From Patulibacter defluvii (GTDB lineage: Bacteria > Actinomycetota > Thermoleophilia > Solirubrobacterales > Solirubrobacteraceae): a stretch of DNA of 64,000 nt. This document shows, one piece after another, positions 16,336-26,825 of this stretch; positions within the stretch are counted from its first letter, which is position 1; each line of letters begins with the position of its first letter. The stretch spans positions 1-64,000 of the forward strand of contig NZ_JAWZSQ010000002.1 in NCBI RefSeq assembly GCF_034096925.1, read 5' to 3'. The position numbers were made by a program, and so were the translations under genes. The notes under the pieces were generated by a model, which worked only from the letters and a program-made list of their open reading frames with translations, made no database searches and had not been told where the DNA came from.

Positions 16336-18086
16336 GCCCCGCCGCCCGCACCGCGCCAGGGCGGGCGCTGCGCCTGGCGCTGCTGGCGCTGCTGGTGGCG
16401 CTGGCGCTGCCGGCGGTGGCGGGCGCGCACGCCTCGCTGACCGGCTCGCAGCCGGCCTCGGGCGCGGTCGTCGAGCGGGCGCCGGAGCGGGTGGTCTTCC
16501 GCTTCAGCGAGCAGGTCGAGGGCGCGTTCGGGGCGCTGCGGGTGGTCGACGAGCGCGGGCGCCGGGTCGACGACGGCCACGTCACGCGGACCGACGGCGG
16601 CTCGGCGCTGGCCGTCGGGCTGCGGAGCGGGACCGGCCGCGGGGCCTACACGGCCACCTACCGCGTGGTCTCGGCCGACGGCCACCCGGTCAGCGGCGGG
16701 ATCACCTTCACCGTCGGACGCGGCGTGACCGCGGTCCCGCTCGACGTCCGCACCCAGGCCGCGGCGGCCAGCGCGCCGGCCGGGATCGGGACTGGGCTGG
16801 CGGTCGCGCGGGCGGTCCGCTACCTGGGGATCGGCGCCGTCGTCGGCCTGCTGGTGCTGCTGCTGGCCGTCTGGCGGCCGCTGCTCGCCGCCGGCCGGGT
16901 GCAGGAGCCGGCCCGCGAGCCGTTCGCGCGCGCGGCCCGGCGGCTGCTGCGCGGCGCGGCGATCGTCGGCGCGGTCGGGGCGCTGGCGGCGCTGGTGCTG
17001 CAGACGGCCAACGCCGGCGGGACCGGCCTGCTCGACGCGCTCCGTCCGCGGGCGCTCGGCGACGTGCTGGGGACCCGGACGGGGATCTGGTTCGCGCTCT
17101 CGGCGGCGGCCTTCGCGCTGCTCGCCGGGCTGGCGGGACGGCTGGTGCGGGCTCCGCGCGGGCCGCTGGCGGTCGCCGCCGGGGCGCTGCTGGTGCTGCT
17201 GGTGGTGGCTCCGGCGCTCGGCGGCCACGCGGCCGCGTCGTCGCCGGCGGCGGTCCTGATCCCGGTCGAGATCGTCCACGTGGCCGGGATGGGCGCCTGG
17301 GTCGGCGGGCTGGCGGCGCTGCTGCTGGTGCTGCCGCGGGCGACCCGCGCGCTGCCGACCGGGCAGCCGCGGACGGCGCTGCTGGCCGCGGTGCTGCTGC
17401 GCTTCTCGCCGGTCGCGCTGGTCTCGGTGGCGGCGCTGACCGTGGCCGGGACGACGCTGGCGATCCTCCAGCTGACCACGCTCTACGACCTGACCGACAG
17501 CGCCTATGGCCGCGCGATCCTGATCAAGGCGACGCTGCTGACGGTCGCGATCGGGATCGCGGCGCTCCAGCGCGAGCTGCTGCTGCCGCGGCTGCGGCGG
17601 CTGGCCGCGGGGAAGGGGGACGACGGCGAGGGCGACGCGCCGCCGGCCGCCACCGGCCGCCACGTGCGGACGGCGCTGCGGGCCGAGCTGGCGCTGCTGG
17701 CCACGGTCCTCGTGACCACCGGCGCGCTGGCCGGCTACGCCCCGCCGAAGGCGACCACGAGCGGCCCGGTCGCCGTCACCCGCGACGTCGAGGACCTCGA
17801 GGTCCAGCTGGTGGTCGACCCGGCCCGCCGCGGACCGAACGCGCTCCACCTGTACGTGCTCGACCGCCGCGGGCGGCCGCTGGCGCGGGTGGCCGAGCTG
17901 CGGGTGCGGGCGCTGCCGCCCAACCGCGGGACCCCGCTCGACGTGCCGGCGCGGCCCGCCGGTCCCGGTCACTGGCTGGCGCCGGCGGTGCCGCTGGCCA
18001 CCCGCGGCGGCTGGCGGATCAGCGTCGAGCTGCGCCGTTCGGCGTTCGATCAGATCGAGGTCGAGCTGCCCGTGCGGGTGCGCTGA
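16332..18086 (+). CDS. CopC-CopD fusion, copper resistance/import membrane protein
   Basis: A 584-residue protein. A signal peptide (to about residue 33) leads into a CopC domain: the mature N-terminus HASLTGSQPASGA supplies the copper-binding His, and SADGHPVSGGITFTVG the second site. Residues 150-470 contain about eight transmembrane helices of the CopD family (IPVEIVHVAGMGAWVGGLAAL, ILIKATLLTVAIGI). The last 110 residues form an extracellular beta domain resembling the YtkA/FixH type. Such fusions bind periplasmic or surface copper and move or use it at the membrane. Start at the second of two adjacent GTG codons, overlapping the upstream stop; the first (16329) is equally possible. Confidence 0.88.
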   Translation: MSPAARTAPGRALRLALLALLVALALPAVAGAHASLTGSQPASGAVVERAPERVVFRFSEQVEGAFGALRVVDERGRRVDDGHVTRTDGGSALAVGLRSGTGRGAYTATYRVVSADGHPVSGGITFTVGRGVTAVPLDVRTQAAAASAPAGIGTGLAVARAVRYLGIGAVVGLLVLLLAVWRPLLAAGRVQEPAREPFARAARRLLRGAAIVGAVGALAALVLQTANAGGTGLLDALRPRALGDVLGTRTGIWFALSAAAFALLAGLAGRLVRAPRGPLAVAAGALLVLLVVAPALGGHAAASSPAAVLIPVEIVHVAGMGAWVGGLAALLLVLPRATRALPTGQPRTALLAAVLLRFSPVALVSVAALTVAGTTLAILQLTTLYDLTDSAYGRAILIKATLLTVAIGIAALQRELLLPRLRRLAAGKGDDGEGDAPPAATGRHVRTALRAELALLATVLVTTGALAGYAPPKATTSGPVAVTRDVEDLEVQLVVDPARRGPNALHLYVLDRRGRPLARVAELRVRALPPNRGTPLDVPARPAGPGHWLAPAVPLATRGGWRISVELRRSAFDQIEVELPVRVR

Positions 18087-18204
18087 GCGGGCCGCGACGG
18101 GAACGCCGGCGGCTCCGAATCGTCGCCGTCGGCGCTTGCGTCCGCAACGATCCTGAGGAACCCTTTACCGTCGGTTCAGGGCTCGCGCCCGCGAATGCGC
18201 CAGA

Positions 18205-19035
18205 ATGCCGCGCATGCCCTCCGGATCGAAGAGCAAGCAGGACGCTGCGCGCAAGGCGCGGCTGGAGCGCGAAGCAGCCGAACGAGCAGCCGCCGACCGC
18301 AAGAAGCGGCTGGGGATCCTCGGCGCGGCGGTCCTCGCGATCGTCGTCGTCGTCGGCATCGTCCTGGCCGCGGGCGTCTTCAAGGACGACCCCGCCGACA
18401 AGGGGACGAAGACGAACGTCCCCGGCGGCGGCACGGTCACCGGCGTCAAGGAGACGACCGACCTCCTCAAGGGGATCCCGGTCAAGGGCAACCGCCTCGG
18501 CCAGCCGAACGCGCCGGCGACGATCATCGAGTTCGCCGACCTCAAGTGCCCGATCTGCAAGGAGCACGAGCTGACCAACCAGCCGACGATCATCAAGGAC
18601 CTGGTCCGGACGGGGAAGGCGAACCTCGAAGTCCGGCTGGTCAACGTGATCGATCCGAACATGGGCACCGTCGACGGCGAGCGCGCGCGGACCGTCGCCA
18701 ACAACCTGCTGACGACGGACAAGTACTGGGCGTTCGTCCACACGACCTACTACAACCAGGGCGCCGAGCAGGAGAGCTGGGCGACCGACAAGAAGCTGAA
18801 GGAGATCGCGCTCGCGGTCGGCGTCCCCGAGGGCCAGATCTCCTCGCGGCTGACCGCCACCAACCGCGACGCGCAGGCCGCCGACCAGAAGCTGTTCGAG
18901 GACCTGGGCGCCACCGGCACCCCGTCGCTCTTCGTCCAGGCCCGCGGCACGCGCGAGTACCGGCCGGTGCAGAACTTCACCAGCATCGACGACATCACCA
19001 AGGCGGTCGACGAGGCCGCCAAGAAGGCGAAGTAG
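18205..19035 (+). CDS. Membrane-anchored DsbA-family thiol oxidoreductase (thioredoxin_4)
   Basis: A 276-residue protein: a highly charged cytoplasmic N-terminus (KSKQDAARKARLEREAAE), a transmembrane helix at about 35-57, and an extracytoplasmic thioredoxin fold with the active site FADLKCPICKEHE (CPIC near residue 115) and the cis-Pro segment GATGTPSLFVQ. It should form or shuffle disulfides in exported proteins. It begins a three-gene operon with VKOR (6 nt downstream) and a second DsbA-like protein. ATG at 18205; a second in-frame ATG at 18214 is possible. Its C-terminus is Lys-rich. Confidence 0.87.
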   Translation: MPRMPSGSKSKQDAARKARLEREAAERAAADRKKRLGILGAAVLAIVVVVGIVLAAGVFKDDPADKGTKTNVPGGGTVTGVKETTDLLKGIPVKGNRLGQPNAPATIIEFADLKCPICKEHELTNQPTIIKDLVRTGKANLEVRLVNVIDPNMGTVDGERARTVANNLLTTDKYWAFVHTTYYNQGAEQESWATDKKLKEIALAVGVPEGQISSRLTATNRDAQAADQKLFEDLGATGTPSLFVQARGTREYRPVQNFTSIDDITKAVDEAAKKAK

Positions 19036-19041
19036 CCCCCC

Positions 19042-19527
19042 ATGCTCGACCGCCGGCTGCGCATCGCCAGCTTCGTCATCGCCCTGATCGGCCTGGGCGC
19101 GGCCGGCTACCTGACGTACTCCAAGTACGCCCACGGCGGCGTCTGCGGGGTCAGCGGGGGCTGCACCATCGTGCAGCAGTCGAAGTGGTCCGAGCTGTTC
19201 GGGATCCCCGTGTCGGTGCTGGGCATCGCCGGCTACGTGGTGATCCTGGGCACGCTCAGCCTGCGGGGCGAGACGGCGCGGCTGGCGCTGGTGGTGGCCA
19301 CCGGCGGCGGCTTCCTCTTCTCGCTCTACCTGATGTACCGGGCCTACATCACGCTCGAGGCGTTCTGCCCCTTCTGCACGACGAGCGCGGTCTGCATGAC
19401 GCTGCTCTTCCTGATCAGCGCCGCCCGCTTCGTCCGCGGTCCCGACCGGCTGGCGGTCGCGACCCTCGACGCGGACGACGACGAGGACGGCGCCGCGTCC
19501 GACGACGGCGAGCTCGCGGGGGCATGA
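19042..19527 (+). CDS. Vitamin K epoxide reductase (VKOR)-family membrane protein
   Basis: A 161-residue protein with four to five transmembrane helices. The two loop cysteines (GVCGVSGGCTIVQQ near residues 35-45) and the quinone-site pair EAFCPFCTTSAVC (near 110-118) are the four VKOR cysteines. Bacterial VKOR re-oxidises DsbA-like partners and passes electrons to quinone, replacing DsbB in actinobacteria. It is flanked by two DsbA-like genes and its stop overlaps the second one (ATGA at 19524). The last 25 residues are an acidic cytoplasmic tail. Confidence 0.92.
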   Translation: MLDRRLRIASFVIALIGLGAAGYLTYSKYAHGGVCGVSGGCTIVQQSKWSELFGIPVSVLGIAGYVVILGTLSLRGETARLALVVATGGGFLFSLYLMYRAYITLEAFCPFCTTSAVCMTLLFLISAARFVRGPDRLAVATLDADDDEDGAASDDGELAGA

Positions 19528-20270
19528 GCCTCGACGACGCCGAGCTGGACCGGCTGCGGGCCCGGCGCTGGCAGCTGCTCGGCGTCGCGCTGCTGGCGCT
19601 GGTGGTGCTGCTCGGGATCGCGATCGCGGGCGGCGCGCTCGGCGGGGGCGGGGAGAAGGGCACCCGCTCGGCCAACGGCATCCGCGGCGCGAAGGAGACG
19701 CAGGCGCTGCTGCGCGGCGTGCCCCAGCGCGGGCTGGTGCTCGGGCGGCCGGACGCCCCGGCGACGATCACGCTCTTCGCCGACCTCCACTGCCCCTTCT
19801 GCCGCAGCGACGTCACCGGCGACGAGCTGCGGACGCTGATCGACGACCAGGTGCGGCCGGGCAAGGCGAACCTGGAGTTGCGGCTGCTCGGCCGGCTGGC
19901 CCCCAACTCGCAGCAGGGGCGGATGGCGGTCGACGCGCTGGCCGCCCGCGGCCGGGCCTGGAACCTCGCGGTGATGCTGTTCTTCAACCAGGGCCCGGAG
20001 GGCGGGAACTGGATCGACGACCGGCTGCTGCGGCGGATCGGCGAGGTCGGCCCGGGGCTGGCCGGGCTGCCGCTGAGCGTGCGCGAGGACGCCGGGGGCC
20101 GGCGGCTGATGGCCGAGACCGACGCCCTCGCCAAGCGCTGGGACGTCGGCGGGACGCCCAGCTACTTCGTCGGCGCGCGGGGCGGCCGGGACGCCCGCGA
20201 GATCGGCCGCAGCGCGCTCGGCGGACGCGCGGGCCGGATCGGCGACGCGGTCGCCGAGCTGCAGCCCTGA
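19524..20270 (+). CDS. Second membrane-anchored DsbA-family oxidoreductase
   Basis: A 248-residue protein with one N-terminal transmembrane helix (about 17-38), then a thioredoxin fold with active site LFADLHCPFCRSDV (CPFC near residue 92) and cis-Pro segment VGGTPSYFVG. It resembles the first DsbA of the operon in layout (GVP..RG..LGRPDAPATI) but has CPFC instead of CPIC, so the two may differ in redox potential or clients. The ATG overlaps the VKOR stop, so it is translationally coupled. Confidence 0.87.
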   Translation: MSLDDAELDRLRARRWQLLGVALLALVVLLGIAIAGGALGGGGEKGTRSANGIRGAKETQALLRGVPQRGLVLGRPDAPATITLFADLHCPFCRSDVTGDELRTLIDDQVRPGKANLELRLLGRLAPNSQQGRMAVDALAARGRAWNLAVMLFFNQGPEGGNWIDDRLLRRIGEVGPGLAGLPLSVREDAGGRRLMAETDALAKRWDVGGTPSYFVGARGGRDAREIGRSALGGRAGRIGDAVAELQP

Positions 20271-20297
20271 GCGGCGATTCCGACCCTGAAGGTCGGG

Positions 20298-20320
20298 TAC
20301 GTAGGGTGATACCCTACGTA
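20298..20320. promoter_or_regulatory. Palindromic operator of the vapBC operon
   Basis: Perfect inverted repeat: TACGTAGGGT (20298-20307) and ACCCTACGTA (20311-20320) around GAT. It ends 3 nt before the antitoxin GTG at 20324, where VapBC-type complexes usually bind to repress their own operon. A shorter repeat, CGACC/GGTCG, lies just upstream (20281-20295). Confidence 0.75.
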
Positions 20321-20323
20321 GTC

Positions 20324-20548
20324 GTGAAGAAGACGAGCATCTACATCGAGGACCAGCTCGACGAGGCGCTCGCCCTCCGTGCCGCCGAGGAGGGCATCAC
20401 CAAGGCCGAGTTCATCCGTCGGACGCTGAGCGGGGCGGTGCGGCCCAAGCGACAGCTGCCGAGGTCGATCGGGGCCTTCAGCAGCGGGCGCGGAGACCTC
20501 TCCTCGCGCGTCGACGAGTTCCTGGCCGAGACAGGCTTCGGCGAGTGA
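20324..20548 (+). CDS. vapB: VapB-type ribbon-helix-helix antitoxin
   Basis: A 74-residue CopG/RHH protein: KKTSIYIEDQLDEALALRAAEEGITKAEFIRRTLSG is the DNA-binding ribbon and two helices, and the C-terminal part with GRGDLSSRVDEFLAETGFGE is the toxin-binding tail typical of VapB. GTG at 20324 is preferred to an upstream in-frame GTG at 20306, because the latter lies inside the operator palindrome and adds only MIPYVV. Its stop overlaps the toxin start (GTGA at 20545). Confidence 0.88.
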   Translation: MKKTSIYIEDQLDEALALRAAEEGITKAEFIRRTLSGAVRPKRQLPRSIGAFSSGRGDLSSRVDEFLAETGFGE

Positions 20549-20958
20549 CGATCGTCCTCGACACGAGCTTCTTCGTCGCCCTGACCGATCGGCGCGACGA
20601 CGCCCACGCGGAGGTCGCCGCCTACTTCCAGGCGACCGATGAGGACTTCGTCACGACCCCGCTCGCGCTGGCCGAGATGGACCACTTCGCCGCCCGCGTC
20701 GGGGGCCCGGACGGTCAGCAGCTGGTCTGGGACGACTTCGACGCCGGCGTCTACGGTCTCCGCTGGTGGGCGGACGGCCTGCGCGACACGATCGCAGTCG
20801 CCCGTGGACGCCCGGAGATCGGCTTGACCGATGCGTCGCTGGTCGCGCTGGCGGCGCGGCTGCACACGACCCGGATCGCGACCCTCGACCTCCAGCACTT
20901 CCGCGCGGTCACGGACCGCAACGGTCAGCCCTTCACCCTGCTGCCCGCCGACGCCTGA
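20545..20958 (+). CDS. vapC: VapC-type PIN-domain ribonuclease toxin
   Basis: A 137-residue PIN protein. The acidic metal-binding residues are visible as VLDTSFFVALTD (Asp6), a Glu in LALAEMDHF, the Asp of GLTDASLVALA, and TLDLQHFRAV near the end. VapC toxins cut tRNA or rRNA when released from VapB. It is coupled to the antitoxin by a GTGA overlap. Aconitase begins 43 nt downstream. Confidence 0.9.
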   Translation: MTIVLDTSFFVALTDRRDDAHAEVAAYFQATDEDFVTTPLALAEMDHFAARVGGPDGQQLVWDDFDAGVYGLRWWADGLRDTIAVARGRPEIGLTDASLVALAARLHTTRIATLDLQHFRAVTDRNGQPFTLLPADA

Positions 20959-21001
20959 ACCCCGGCTCCCCGCCCCTCACCGACACCCGAAGGACCCGCG
21001 C

Positions 21002-23815
<2,814 letters not shown>

Positions 23816-23827
23816 GTTCCCGCGGGT

Positions 23828-23861
23828 GGTCGGCGGGCCTTCCCGGGAAGGCCCGCCGACC
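23828..23861. terminator. Perfect palindrome, bidirectional terminator
   Basis: A 34-nt palindrome with 17-nt arms and no spacer (left arm GGTCGGCGGGCCTTCCC) fills the gap between the stop codons of acnA and the convergent HtaA-like gene, so it can terminate both. Confidence 0.85.
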
Positions 23862-23864
23862 CTC

Positions 23865-24968
23865 TCAGCGCCGAACCGCGACGATGTCGAAGCGGCCGAT
23901 CGGCGTGCCCTTCGTGATCGTCGTGGTGCCGAGGACCTTGTTCAGCGCCGAGGCGGCGTTCGAGGTGAGGGTCGCCACCGCGCCCTCGATCCGGACCGGG
24001 TTGCCCTCGACCGCGCCCTTGATCCGGCGCAGGTTGAGGTTGAAGACGGCGAAGCGATCGGTCGCCACGCGGGCGTTGACGTGCGGCTGGCTGCCGTCGA
24101 GGACGATCTCCAGGTCCTCGAGGGTGAACGCGGTCGAGCCGGCGGCGAAGGTCAGGCCGCCGCTGTGCTGGAAGAGGCCGCGGAACGTGGTCTTGTTGAT
24201 CGCGCCGCTGGTGATCGGGAAGGCGTAGGCGCCGCGGCCGGTGGTGGTCGCCGGGCCCTGCGGGGTCACCGTCACGCCCTTCTGGGCCAGGCCCCCCTCG
24301 ACGCCGTCGTTGAAGGTCAGGGTCGTCGCCCCGCCGCCGAAGGTCAGCTGGGCCTTGGTCGAGGGGGCCACCGTCGCCTCGAGCTTGATCGTCCCCAGCG
24401 AGCCGCGCTGGAGCTTCGAGGTCCGCAGGTACTTCCGCGTCGCCTGGAGCAGCGCGTAGGCCACCCGCATCTGGACTCGCTCGACGATCAGCGAGCGCTT
24501 CGTGGCCCGGATCCGCGCGCCCTTCAGCAGCACCCGGAAGAGGCTCGTCCGCCGTCCCTCCAGGACCGCCGAGCCGCGGATCGTGCGCTTGCCGATCGTG
24601 ATCCGCAGCTCGGTCATCGTCAGCACCCGGTCGCCGCGCCGGAACTCGATCCCGCCGCCCAGGTGGTCGACCTTGGCGGTCAGGCTCTTCGGCCGCATCA
24701 GCCCCCGCGAGACCGGCAGCTTCAACTGCCCCGTCGAGAGCGTGGTCGCCGTCGGCAGCGCCCGGACCGTGATCCCCGCCCGCCGCAGGTTGCGCTTGCC
24801 CGCCGGGCTGAAGCTGATCGTCGTCGTGCCGCCGCCGATCACGGACGGCGCGGTCGAGGCGGCGCTCGCCACGCCCGGCACGACGAGCGCGAACGCGAGC
24901 GTCGCGACCGTGGCCGCGGGCGCGAACCCCCGCGCGAACGGGCGACGTGGACGGTGACGGTGCGGCAT
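23865..24968 (-). CDS. Secreted protein with two HtaA-like repeats
   Basis: A 367-residue exported protein. The signal peptide (FAPAATVATLAFALVVPG, cleavage at ASA-AS near residue 37) is followed by two similar halves: residues about 45-160 (GGGTTTISFSPAGKRNLRRA, GITVRAL, HLGGGIEFRRGD) and 190-310 (FGGGATTLTFNDGVEGGLAQ, GVTVTPQ, HSGGLTFAAGS). This is the pattern of HtaA/PF04213-like surface domains, some of which bind haem; no haem-ligand Tyr/His pair can be confirmed here. The start at 24968 has a good Shine-Dalgarno (GAAGGGGG 6 nt upstream), unlike the leaderless genes around. Confidence 0.75.
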   Translation of the reverse strand: MPHRHRPRRPFARGFAPAATVATLAFALVVPGVASAASTAPSVIGGGTTTISFSPAGKRNLRRAGITVRALPTATTLSTGQLKLPVSRGLMRPKSLTAKVDHLGGGIEFRRGDRVLTMTELRITIGKRTIRGSAVLEGRRTSLFRVLLKGARIRATKRSLIVERVQMRVAYALLQATRKYLRTSKLQRGSLGTIKLEATVAPSTKAQLTFGGGATTLTFNDGVEGGLAQKGVTVTPQGPATTTGRGAYAFPITSGAINKTTFRGLFQHSGGLTFAAGSTAFTLEDLEIVLDGSQPHVNARVATDRFAVFNLNLRRIKGAVEGNPVRIEGAVATLTSNAASALNKVLGTTTITKGTPIGRFDIVAVRR

Positions 24969-25082
24969 GCAGACCCCCTTCGGACGACGCGGGTGCGTGA
25001 CCCGTAAGCACACAGGATGCCGCCTGGGCGCGAACCATGGGCCGGTCGCGCACCGCCGGGTCGCCGCACGGCCCGGCGGCGC

Positions 25083-25088
25083 TAGGGT
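25083..25088 (+). promoter_or_regulatory. Possible -10 of the M20 peptidase gene
   Basis: TAGGGT, 41 nt before the proposed GTG; no start codon is available at the leaderless position, so a short leader is implied. Confidence 0.3.
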
Positions 25089-25129
25089 TCAGGCCGCCCG
25101 GCGGGTCGTCCGCCCGCGATCCCCAGGCC

Positions 25130-26245
25130 GTGCTCGCTCCGCTCGATCCCTCCGTCGCCTCGCTCGTCGCCACCACCCTCGAGCTGGCCGCGATCCCCGC
25201 CCCGACCGGCGACGAGGGCACCCGCGCCGACGAGGTCGACCGCCGCCTGCGGGCGCTCGGCCTGACGCCCGAGCGCGACCCGGTCGGCAACGTCGTCGCC
25301 CGGATGCCGCTGGCCGGCGGCCGCCCCGCCGACCCCGACGCGCCGGCGCTGGTCGTCTCCGCCCACCTCGACACCGTCTTCGGCCGCGAGGTCGCCCTCG
25401 AACCGCGGCGCGACGGCGACCGGCTGCTGGGCCCCGGGATCGGCGACGACACCGTCGCCCTCGCCGCCCTCCTGACCCTCGCCGAGGACCTGGTCGCCGA
25501 GCCGCCACCGACCGCGGTGGTGCTGGCCGCGACCGTCGGCGAGGAGGGCCTCGGCGACCTGCGCGGCGCCAAGCACCTGCTGCGCCACGTCCCGACCCGG
25601 GCCTTCGTCGCCGTCGAGGGCCACCTGCTCGACGACCTCGTCGTCGGCGGGATCGGGGCGCTGCGGCTGCAGGCCAGCTACCGCGGCCCGGGCGGCCACT
25701 CGTGGGGCGACCGCGGGACCGCCAGCGCCGCCCACGCGCTGCTCGCCGCCGGCGCCGCCGCGCTGCGGGCCGTGCCCGCCGGCCGCCACGTCAACGTCGG
25801 CGTGGTCGAGGCCGGCACCACCGTCAACGCGATCGCCGCCGAGGCGCGGCTGCTCGTCGACCTCCGCGACGAGGACGACCAGCGGCTGCGGCGGACCGCG
25901 ACCCTCGTCCGGCGGGCGCTCGAGGCCGCCCCGCGCGGGATCCACGCGACCGTCGAGCAGGTCGGCCACCGCCCCGCCGGCCGGACCCCGCACGACCATC
26001 CGCTCGTCCGCGCCGCGCGCGAGGCGCGCGCCGCCGTCGGCCTGCCGCCGGCCCGCGAGGACGCCGGATCGACCGAGTGCAACGCCGCCTTCCCGCTGGC
26101 GATCCCGACGGTCTGCGTCGGCATCACCCACGGCGGCGACATGCACCGGACCAGCGAGTGGGTGGCGATCCCGCCGATCGCCCGCGGCCTGGCCTCCCTC
26201 CGCGCCCTGGTCCGGCGGGCGGCCGCGGAGGGCAGCGGTGTCTGA
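25130..26245 (+). CDS. M20-family metallopeptidase/amidohydrolase
   Basis: A 371-residue zinc enzyme of the M20 family. Metal ligands and the catalytic Glu are seen in VVSAHLDTVFG, GPGIGDDTVALAALL and ATVGEEGLGDLRGAKH, with the last ligand in THGGDMHRTSEW; the lid domain begins at SYRGPGGHSWGDRGTASA. The layout is closest to the tripeptidase T/ArgE-type group; the substrate is not predictable. GTG at 25130 is chosen because the conserved part begins there. The gene overlaps tag by 8 nt. Confidence 0.85.
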   Translation: MLAPLDPSVASLVATTLELAAIPAPTGDEGTRADEVDRRLRALGLTPERDPVGNVVARMPLAGGRPADPDAPALVVSAHLDTVFGREVALEPRRDGDRLLGPGIGDDTVALAALLTLAEDLVAEPPPTAVVLAATVGEEGLGDLRGAKHLLRHVPTRAFVAVEGHLLDDLVVGGIGALRLQASYRGPGGHSWGDRGTASAAHALLAAGAAALRAVPAGRHVNVGVVEAGTTVNAIAAEARLLVDLRDEDDQRLRRTATLVRRALEAAPRGIHATVEQVGHRPAGRTPHDHPLVRAAREARAAVGLPPAREDAGSTECNAAFPLAIPTVCVGITHGGDMHRTSEWVAIPPIARGLASLRALVRRAAAEGSGV

Positions 26246-26825
26246 CCTGGTCGTCGGCGAGGACGGCCTCGCGCGCTGCCGCTGGGGCGCCGGCGACCCG
26301 CTCTACCGCGCCTACCACGACCAGGAGTGGGGCCGGCCGCTGCACGGCGAGCGGGCGCTGTTCGAGCTGATGACGCTCGAGGCGTTCCAGAGCGGCCTGG
26401 CCTGGATCACGATCCTGCGCAAGCGCGACGGCTTCCGGGCCGCCTTCGACGGCTTCGATCCCGAGCGGGTCGCCGCCTACGGCGAGCGCGAGACCGCCCG
26501 CCTGCTGGCCGACGCCGCGATCGTCCGCAACCGGGCGAAGGTCGCGGCCACGATCGCCAACGCGCGGGCGACGGTGGCGCTGCGCGAGGACGGCGGGCTC
26601 GACGCGCTGCTGTGGTCGTTCGCCGAGCCGGCCGCCGCCGAGCGCCCCGGCCGGCCCGCGACCTTCGCCGACGTGCCCGCGGTCACGGCGACCTCGAAGG
26701 CGATGGCGAAGGAGCTGAAGCGGCGCGGGTTCGCCTTCGTCGGCCCGACCGTGGCCTACGCCTTCATGCAGTCGATGGGCGTGGTCGACGACCACGTCGC
26801 CGGCTGCCACTGCGCGGCGGACTGA
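26238..26825 (+). CDS. tag: DNA-3-methyladenine glycosylase I
   Basis: A 195-residue Tag protein. It removes 3-methyladenine from alkylated DNA. Zinc ligands are in ARCRWG (N-terminal Cys), YHDQEWG (His) and HVAGCHC (C-terminal His/Cys), and the family signature FELMTLEAFQSGLAWITIL is complete. GTG at 26238 overlaps the M20 gene. Its 3' end overlaps the convergent allophanate hydrolase gene by 70 nt. Confidence 0.93.
   Translation: MSDLVVGEDGLARCRWGAGDPLYRAYHDQEWGRPLHGERALFELMTLEAFQSGLAWITILRKRDGFRAAFDGFDPERVAAYGERETARLLADAAIVRNRAKVAATIANARATVALREDGGLDALLWSFAEPAAAERPGRPATFADVPAVTATSKAMAKELKRRGFAFVGPTVAYAFMQSMGVVDDHVAGCHCAAD

Noticed and set aside
20306..20548. Longer antitoxin starting at GTG 20306
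   Set aside because: The start would lie inside the operator palindrome; the ribbon-helix-helix domain begins at KKTSIYIED after GTG 20324.
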